A stretch of DNA of 11,088 nucleotides from Pseudorhodobacter antarcticus (GTDB lineage Bacteria; Pseudomonadota; Alphaproteobacteria; Rhodobacterales; Rhodobacteraceae): positions 1 to 11,088 of the forward strand of contig CAMAWZ010000293.1 in assembly GCA_945861995.1 (NCBI GenBank), given 5' to 3'. Shown here in pieces: positions 6,725-11,088 of this stretch (its first letter is position 1; every line of letters begins with the position of its first letter). Both the position numbers and the translations under genes were made by a program. Under the pieces are notes generated by a model, which made no database searches, had not been told where the DNA came from, and was given only the letters and a program-made list of their open reading frames with translations.

Positions 6725-7882
6725 TTAATATACGTGTCGGCCTTCACGCCAGACGGCCACGATGTGGTTGTGCGTTTCAACCCTGCGGACTTGCACCAGA
6801 TCGGCGCGCAGACCCACAGCGATTCGGCCTCGGTCCGTCAGCCCAGCCAGACGCGCGGTGGCGTCGGTGGCCATGGCAATAGCGCGGGGCAGATCCTGCG
6901 GCAGGCTGTCGTCAAACCCGATGGCAAAGGCCGCGTCCAGCGGGCTGCGCGGGATGTAATCCGAGCAGAGCACATCGCACAGGTCCGCCTCTAGCAGGGC
7001 GCGCAGCGCGACATTGCCAGATTGCGACCCCCCGCGCAGCAGGTTGGGCGCCCCCATCACAACGCAAAGGCCCTGCGCACGGGCGTGGGCGGCGGCCTCT
7101 AGCGTAGTCGGAAACTCGGCAACCGTGGCCCCTTCGGCGCAGGCTTGATCGACATGGGCGCGCGTGCGGTCATCATGGCTCATCAACGGCAGGCCTGCCG
7201 CCTTTGTCAGTGCAACCACATGGGCGCGCACCTCGGCACCCACGCGGGCCGAGCGGTCTAGCAGTTCGGCCATTGCATCGCGGGCGTCGACCAGATCCAG
7301 CCTCATCTCCTTGGCCATCTGGCCCAGCCAGTGTTCGCGGTCAGGGCTTTGCCTGTCGCCGGGTGTGTGGTCCATCACAGAGACCAACCGCACCAGAGGG
7401 CTGGTGATGGTGGCATCAGTCAGGGCAATCGTGTCGGGATCGCAGATTTCGCAGCGAAGATGCAGCAGGTGATCGGCGCGAAACAACCCCTCGGCGCGGC
7501 CGCGTTCCAATGCGGCCACCAGCGGCACCAAAAGATCGCGCCGTTCGGGCCGCTTCATCGATGCGCCCACACACAAACTGTCCAGCACGGTTGTCGTACC
7601 GCCTGCGATCACGACGGCATCATGTGCCATCAGGGCGTTCAAGAAATCCCATTGCACGCCAGTGCGCGGAAACACATGCGTCTCGACATGGTCGGTGTGG
7701 ACATCGACGATGCCGGGGATCAGGAAATCGCCGCCCAGATCAAGACCCGCTGACGGCTGTGCCCCGGGGCGCAGGGCGGCGATCTTCCCGTCCTCAATGT
7801 CGATTGCGCCCTTGATCACGCCATCGGGCGTGACAATCCGCGCCTCAGTCAGCGTAAAGTGTCCAACACTATTATCAAGCAT
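6725..7882 (-). CDS. phnM: Second PhnM-type amidohydrolase
   Basis: The 385-residue product is a PhnM-family amidohydrolase, distinct in sequence from the one at 4660. It has the HxD motif at His62-Asp64 (GIVDVHTDHVE), LLHLRCEI at about 139-146, SVMDHTPGDRQ with Asp171-His172, MSHDDRT at His236, GAPNLLRGGSQSGN, and CSDYIP at Asp308. The other copy has SDYHP at this last site. ATG 7882 was chosen because AGGGGG lies a few bases upstream and just after the methyltransferase stop. An ATG 33 bases earlier would overlap that gene. The family activity is removal of pyrophosphate from ribose-1-phosphonate 5-triphosphates. Having two copies suggests either a different substrate or an independent acquisition with its neighbours. 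Confidence 0.9.
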   Translation of the reverse strand: MLDNSVGHFTLTEARIVTPDGVIKGAIDIEDGKIAALRPGAQPSAGLDLGGDFLIPGIVDVHTDHVETHVFPRTGVQWDFLNALMAHDAVVIAGGTTTVLDSLCVGASMKRPERRDLLVPLVAALERGRAEGLFRADHLLHLRCEICDPDTIALTDATITSPLVRLVSVMDHTPGDRQSPDREHWLGQMAKEMRLDLVDARDAMAELLDRSARVGAEVRAHVVALTKAAGLPLMSHDDRTRAHVDQACAEGATVAEFPTTLEAAAHARAQGLCVVMGAPNLLRGGSQSGNVALRALLEADLCDVLCSDYIPRSPLDAAFAIGFDDSLPQDLPRAIAMATDATARLAGLTDRGRIAVGLRADLVQVRRVETHNHIVAVWREGRHVY

Positions 7883-7890
7883 CTTGCCCC

Positions 7891-8676
7891 CTAGTCGGCC
7901 CGTTTCCGAGCCCATTTCGTTGTCGTTTCCCAGTCAATCCAGATCGGCGTTTCTGACACGCCAAGTTTGGAACAGATCGCAGTCAAATCGGCCGTCACAC
8001 GCGAAAGCCCGATGCGCCGCACAACACCCCACATAGTAGAGCGCGTCAGATAAAGGTCGATCAGCCCCCGTGCCGACATCTCGGTTGCCCACGCATATGT
8101 GTGTGACCTTGCCGTCATAAAGCTTGGCAGGCGCGCAAGGTCGCGGACCGCGGGTTCTTTGCGGGCCTCGCGGCGGGCAAGATCGGGCGCCTCCGAGGAA
8201 TGCGCCTCGATGTAGCGGTCAAAGGCTTGGATCACAGCGATGGGTTTGCGCCGGTTCCGGATCATGGCCAACACCCCACCGGGTGCAAGCACACGTTCGG
8301 CCTCGGCATAGAACCGCGGTGTATCGAACCAGTGAAACGCCGTGCAGGCCACGATCAGGGCGGCAAATCCAGCGGGCAGTTTCATGTCCTCAGCGGTTGC
8401 GTCAGCGACGTGGACATCCGCCTCCATTGCAAACCGCCGCATCAGAACGCGCCGCATGTCGCGGCCTGGCTCGATGGCAATATAACGCCATTCGGGGCCG
8501 AAGGCTTGGCGCAGCGCATTGGTTGAATTGCCCGTACCAGCGCCGACATCCACCGCCACCTTTGCGGGGCAACGCAGGTCGGCAAGAAGGGACTGAAAGG
8601 CACTTGCGGGATAACCAGGGCGGTGCATCTCGTAGGTTTCCGCCAAGCCGTCAAAGTGATCCACCCCATAGGTCAT
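7891..8676 (-). CDS. Class I SAM-dependent methyltransferase
   Basis: This 261-residue protein starts MTYGVDHFDGLAETYEMHRP, typical of the UbiE/trans-aconitate methyltransferase group. Motif I is VDVGAGTGNST at residues 42-52, an acidic residue at Glu69 (IEPGRDM) would hold the SAM ribose, and 'DATAEDMKLPAG' and 'FHWFD' follow as in this family. The last hundred residues are divergent and give no substrate clue. Its stop is 8 bases before the second phnM start, so the two are almost certainly co-transcribed. The region before its ATG has only a weak ribosome binding site. The role in a phosphonate locus is unknown. Methylation of a pathway product or a resistance function are possibilities, but nothing in the sequence decides. 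Confidence 0.88.
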   Translation of the reverse strand: MTYGVDHFDGLAETYEMHRPGYPASAFQSLLADLRCPAKVAVDVGAGTGNSTNALRQAFGPEWRYIAIEPGRDMRRVLMRRFAMEADVHVADATAEDMKLPAGFAALIVACTAFHWFDTPRFYAEAERVLAPGGVLAMIRNRRKPIAVIQAFDRYIEAHSSEAPDLARREARKEPAVRDLARLPSFMTARSHTYAWATEMSARGLIDLYLTRSTMWGVVRRIGLSRVTADLTAICSKLGVSETPIWIDWETTTKWARKRAD

Positions 8677-8754
8677 GACTTAGCCCGCTGCAATCGCATC
8701 ATTGGCGGCGCGGGCCGTGAAAAGACGTGGACGCGCAGGGCTTTGGCAGAGGTG

Positions 8755-8943
8755 CTATGTGATGATACGGCGAAAACGGCGAAAATTTCGCTGCAAGCCT
8801 TTTCGCGCTGCCGTAAATGGCCCCCATTTGGCGTGCAACCCGTCCAACCCTGCGACATCGGTGACGCTTTTGGTCGCGGTTGCGGCGGCAAGTGCGCCGA
8901 TGACGCCGTGGGCCTGTCCGAACATCAAGGTCGTCCCGAACAT
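8755..8943 (-). CDS. Doubtful small hypothetical protein, 62 aa
   Basis: The reading frame begins MFGTTLMFGQAHGVIGALA and ends in a basic, phenylalanine-rich tail, NFRRFRRIIT. In its own sense GGAGGAG lies about 5 bases before ATG 8943, which is the best reason to consider it real. The N-terminal half is alanine-rich and mildly hydrophobic, with no clear membrane span. A longer open frame continues upstream to 9183, but it crosses AT-rich DNA and has no supporting features. No family was recognised. It ends 78 bases before the methyltransferase and could be its leader gene. It may instead be a chance frame, since other frames here are also open. Confidence 0.3.
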   Translation of the reverse strand: MFGTTLMFGQAHGVIGALAAATATKSVTDVAGLDGLHAKWGPFTAARKGLQRNFRRFRRIIT

Positions 8944-9015
8944 AGCGGCTCCTCCATTTGCACTTGCGTGAACCGAACCGATAGAGCCTGCCGATGACAG
9001 TGCTGCAACGTGCGT

Positions 9016-9050
9016 GTAAATTTTTTCACATTCACCCATGACGAATTTAC
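9016..9050. repeat. Inverted repeat GTAAATT/AATTTAC
   Basis: Seven-base arms at 9016-9022 and 9044-9050 are perfect complements separated by 21 bases, in the AT-rich middle of the gap. They could be operator half-sites on either side of a leftward promoter. No T-run of the sort expected for a terminator follows. Confidence 0.35.
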
Positions 9051-9249
9051 GACAGCCTGAACGCTGCGCTTGCGCGCTTTCTTGCAAGTCTATTGTCGAG
9101 GGCCGAATTCCAAACCATAGCCAGCCCAACTTGTGTTGGCATGTCGTGGTGATTCGGGCACCGGCGCGTATGTTTTGCCTCACATCGCACGGGACTTAAA
9201 AACGCGGCAGTCAAGCCAACCATCTGAAAAAAAAGAACTTAAATTGCCA

Positions 9250-9267
9250 GCGTCACACCAACGTCAA
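9250..9267 (+). promoter_or_regulatory. Pho-box-like site upstream of phnC
   Basis: GCGTCAC-ACCA-ACGTCAA has the 7-4-7 layout of PhoB sites (consensus CTGTCAT-N4-CTGTCAT), with GTCA conserved in both halves at an 11-base period. AATAAT at 9280-9285 lies 12 bases downstream and could be the -10 element, as in PhoB-dependent promoters where the Pho box replaces the -35. The half-sites differ from consensus at the flanking positions, so the call is moderate. Phosphate-starvation control would fit a phosphonate transporter. Confidence 0.45.
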
Positions 9268-9279
9268 GAATCTGAATCC

Positions 9280-9285
9280 AATAAT
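9280..9285 (+). promoter_or_regulatory. Candidate -10 element for phnC
   Basis: AATAAT matches the TATAAT consensus at five of six positions and lies 49 bases before the phnC ATG, at suitable spacing from the Pho-box-like site. Confidence 0.35.
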
Positions 9286-9298
9286 TCATCCTGATGAA
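9285..9298. promoter_or_regulatory. Short palindrome, possible operator
   Basis: TTCATC-CT-GATGAA is a perfect 6-base inverted repeat with a 2-base centre. It lies directly after the candidate -10 and before the phnC ribosome binding region. The location would suit a repressor such as the GntR-type regulator encoded at the left edge. No PhnF site consensus for this group is known to me, so this is a positional inference. Confidence 0.35.
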
Positions 9299-9333
9299 AC
9301 GGGTTCGTCGTATATTGGGGGTAGCTCGTTGCC

Positions 9334-10140
9334 ATGGAAAAACACACACTCTCTCTTGCTGGCCTAGGCCGAACCTTCGGCACCACCCGCGCCGTTGACG
9401 CCGTCACGCTTGACATCCCCCCTGGCCAATTTGTCGGGGTGATCGGTCGGTCTGGCGCGGGCAAATCTACGCTCCTGCGCCTGATTAACCGCCTGATCGA
9501 CCCCACCTCTGGTCGGATCACGTTTGGCGATAAGGATGTCACCACGCTGCGCGGCCGCGATTTGCGGCAGTGGCGGCGTGACTGTGCGATGATCTTCCAA
9601 CAGTTCAATCTGGTGGACAGATTGGATGTTCTGACCAATGTCCTTGTGGGCCGCCTTGCCGATCACGGATTTCTGTCCTCGATGGCGATGCGGTTTACCG
9701 ACGCGGAACGAACCATTGCAATTCGCGCGCTTGATCGCCTTGAACTGGCCCCGCAAGCCCTGCAACGCGCGGGAACCTTATCTGGCGGCCAGCAGCAGCG
9801 CGTGGCGATTGCCCGTGCTTTGGTGCAAAACCCGCGCATCATGTTGGCTGATGAACCCATCGCCAGCCTAGATCCGGGCAACGCCACCCGCGTGATGGAG
9901 GCGCTGCGTTCCATCAACCGCGATGACGGCATCACTGTGCTGGTGAACCTGCACACTTTGGATACCGCCCGCGCCTACTGCCATCGCATCATCGCGATGC
10001 GCGATGGCCGTATGTTCTTCGATGGCACCCCCCAGCAACTGACCGACGATGTTGTGCGCGACATCTATGGCAGCGAAGGGCTGGCCGAGTTCAACGAAGC
10101 CGTGACCTCCACCTCTGCTCGCATCTACGAGCAGGCCTAA
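9334..10140 (+). CDS. phnC: PhnC, phosphonate ABC transporter ATPase
   Basis: PhnC is the ATPase of the PhnCDE phosphonate importer, acting on the cytoplasmic side of the inner membrane. The 268-residue protein has Walker A GRSGAGKST at residues 38-46, Q-loop IFQQFNLVDRLDVLTNVL, signature LSGGQQQRVAIARAL around Ser150, Walker B IMLADEP with Asp173-Glu174, and H-loop His207 in VNLHTLD. 'LSSMAMRF' and 'FDGTPQQLTDD' are typical of PhnC. The G-run at 9317-9321 is a rather distant ribosome binding site, 12 bases before ATG 9334. It begins the plus-strand transport operon and is followed by phnD after 27 bases. The transporter and lyase genes are split by the minus-strand cassette. Confidence 0.94.
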   Translation: MEKHTLSLAGLGRTFGTTRAVDAVTLDIPPGQFVGVIGRSGAGKSTLLRLINRLIDPTSGRITFGDKDVTTLRGRDLRQWRRDCAMIFQQFNLVDRLDVLTNVLVGRLADHGFLSSMAMRFTDAERTIAIRALDRLELAPQALQRAGTLSGGQQQRVAIARALVQNPRIMLADEPIASLDPGNATRVMEALRSINRDDGITVLVNLHTLDTARAYCHRIIAMRDGRMFFDGTPQQLTDDVVRDIYGSEGLAEFNEAVTSTSARIYEQA

Positions 10141-10156
10141 ATTTCAACCCACCTCG

Positions 10157-10161
10157 AAGGA
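10157..10161 (+). promoter_or_regulatory. Ribosome binding site for phnD
   Basis: AAGGA lies 6 bases before ATG 10168 in the 27-base gap after phnC. It is stronger and better placed than the phnC site, as suits a binding protein made in excess over the ATPase. Confidence 0.65.
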
Positions 10162-10167
10162 TAAATC

Positions 10168-11070
10168 ATGCGTTTTATTGCTATGACTGCTCTTGGCCTG
10201 ATGGCCGCAATGCCCGCAATGGCTCAGGACTGGAAGGCCGACTATAAGACCGTCAAGTTCGGCATCTTGTCGGGCGAAAACGAGCAGGATCGTCTGGCTC
10301 GCTTTAAAGGCTTTGAAGAATATATGGAAAAAACGCTGAGCGTGGATCTGGAGATCTTCACCGCTGGCAACTACGACGGTGTGGTGCAGGCCCTTGCTGC
10401 CGACCAGATCGAATTCGCGTTCCTCGGCTCGTCGGCCTATGCCGCTGCCTATACCGCCTCCGAAGGCGGCGTTCAGCCGATCCTTGCGACCGAAAGCCAG
10501 AACGGTGCGACCGGCTATTTCAGCATCGTGACCGTACGCTGCGACTCGGGCTACAAGTCCATTGACGATCTGAAGGGCAAGGTTCTGGCATTTGCAGACC
10601 CTGACAGCACCTCGGGCTATGCGGTGCCGCTGTATAACCTTGCGCAGCAGGGCTATGAGCCTGAAACCTTCTTCTCGGGCGTTCCCTTCGCGGGCAGCCA
10701 CGAGGCTGGCGTTCAGGGTGTGGTCAACAAGCAGTTTGATGCTGCCGCGACCTACCAAGACAACGAAACCTCGGGCGTTTATCAGCTGATGGCGTCTAAG
10801 GGCATGATCAAAGAAGGCGAAATCTGCGTCATCTGGCAGTCGCCCGAAATCACCAACGGCCCGATCACCACGCGCAACAACCTGCCACAGCCAATGATCG
10901 ACGAAGTTAAGGCCGCATTGCTGGCTCTGCCAGCCGCTGCCCCAGAAGTCTACAAAGAAATGACTGGCGGCGAGACATCGACCGACAAGGGCTATATCGA
11001 AGTGAACCACGAGCGTTACCAGTGGATCCTTGATATGCGCGCTTGGATCCAAGCGAACCGCAAAGGCTAA
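10168..11070 (+). CDS. phnD: PhnD, periplasmic phosphonate-binding protein
   Basis: PhnD captures phosphonates in the periplasm and delivers them to the PhnE permease. The 300-residue precursor starts with a signal peptide, a short basic end then a hydrophobic run, with likely cleavage after 'AMAQ' at residue 20. The mature part has the family's VKFGILSGENEQDRLARF opening, GNYDGVVQAL, FLGSSAYAAAY, DPDSTSGYAVP (the STSGY phosphonate-oxygen loop at 147-151), SHEAGVQGV at 177-185, and TYQDNE at 195-200, which correspond to known ligand-contacting segments. Codon choice includes more GCT and GTT than the lyase genes, perhaps reflecting high expression. The remaining 18 bases to the right edge contain no start, and phnE is expected next. 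Confidence 0.94.
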   Translation: MRFIAMTALGLMAAMPAMAQDWKADYKTVKFGILSGENEQDRLARFKGFEEYMEKTLSVDLEIFTAGNYDGVVQALAADQIEFAFLGSSAYAAAYTASEGGVQPILATESQNGATGYFSIVTVRCDSGYKSIDDLKGKVLAFADPDSTSGYAVPLYNLAQQGYEPETFFSGVPFAGSHEAGVQGVVNKQFDAAATYQDNETSGVYQLMASKGMIKEGEICVIWQSPEITNGPITTRNNLPQPMIDEVKAALLALPAAAPEVYKEMTGGETSTDKGYIEVNHERYQWILDMRAWIQANRKG

Positions 11071-11088
11071 TCTGAACTGGTTGGCGGC

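Larger units (their letters stand above)
8677..9333. other. Divergent intergenic region
   Basis: This 657-base gap separates the minus-strand cassette from phnC. The left part (8677-8945) is GC-rich and holds a doubtful small minus-strand frame, a directly repeated ACGGCGAAA (8767-8775, 8776-8784), and a 6-base stem with a 3-base loop at 8815-8829. The right part (about 9000-9333) is richer in A and T and has inverted repeats and a probable phnC promoter. Leftward transcription of the methyltransferase set should also begin here. No RNA gene was recognised. Confidence 0.7.

Noticed and set aside
8702..8971. Plus-strand open frame of 89 codons upstream of phnC
   Set aside because: No ribosome binding site, low-complexity basic and Ala/Pro-rich product, and overlaps better supported elements.
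9069..9088. CTTGC-N10-GCAAG inverted repeat
   Set aside because: Five-base arms in GC-rich sequence are expected by chance and no promoter element adjoins it.
9126..9139. CCAAC-TTGT-GTTGG hairpin as a terminator
   Set aside because: Short stem with no following T-run and no gene ending nearby on either strand.
10144..11052. Long minus-strand open frame (302 codons) opposite phnD
   Set aside because: phnD has a signal peptide, ligand motifs and a ribosome binding site; the opposite frame is a shadow of its codon bias.

Overview
The window reads as a phosphonate-utilisation locus from a GC-rich alphaproteobacterium, most likely a Rhodobacterales member. That assignment rests on protein style, codon use dominated by GCC, CTG and CGC, and gene order, so it is an inference. 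There are no rRNA or tRNA genes, insertion sequences or CRISPR arrays, and nearly all of the DNA outside one 657-base gap is coding.

Positions 1-5853, plus strand: the 3' end of a GntR/UTRA regulator (phnF) runs with overlapping stops and starts into phnG, phnH, phnI, phnJ, phnK, phnL and phnM, the carbon-phosphorus (C-P) lyase core. In the known pathway, PhnGHIL join phosphonate to the ribose of ATP. PhnM removes pyrophosphate, PhnJ breaks the C-P bond by radical SAM chemistry, and PhnK docks on the core complex as an ABC ATPase. The surprise is PhnJ. Its fold motifs are intact, but three of the four C-terminal cysteines known from E. coli (iron-sulfur ligands and the catalytic thiyl cysteine) are replaced, leaving two cysteines in the whole protein. 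PhnI is also unusual, in its normally conserved glycine/arginine-rich C-terminal segment. The cluster therefore looks like an intact, translationally coupled but chemically atypical C-P lyase.

Positions 5869-8676, minus strand, convergent with the lyase operon: a cassette of a class I methyltransferase, a second PhnM-type amidohydrolase, and a sugar-phosphate isomerase/endonuclease IV-type TIM barrel. Neither phnN nor phnP, the usual late-step genes, is seen in the window. The TIM barrel and the second PhnM are candidates for alternative late steps or for a different substrate.

Positions 8677-9333: the only sizeable gap. It holds one doubtful small minus-strand ORF with a strong ribosome binding site, several inverted repeats, and a Pho-box-like promoter just before phnC.

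Positions 9334-11070, plus strand: phnC (transport ATPase) and phnD (periplasmic phosphonate-binding protein). The permease gene phnE would be expected just beyond the right edge. Together the window gives uptake (PhnCD), regulation (PhnF, probable PhoB) and breakdown (PhnGHIJKLM and the minus-strand cassette) of phosphonates.
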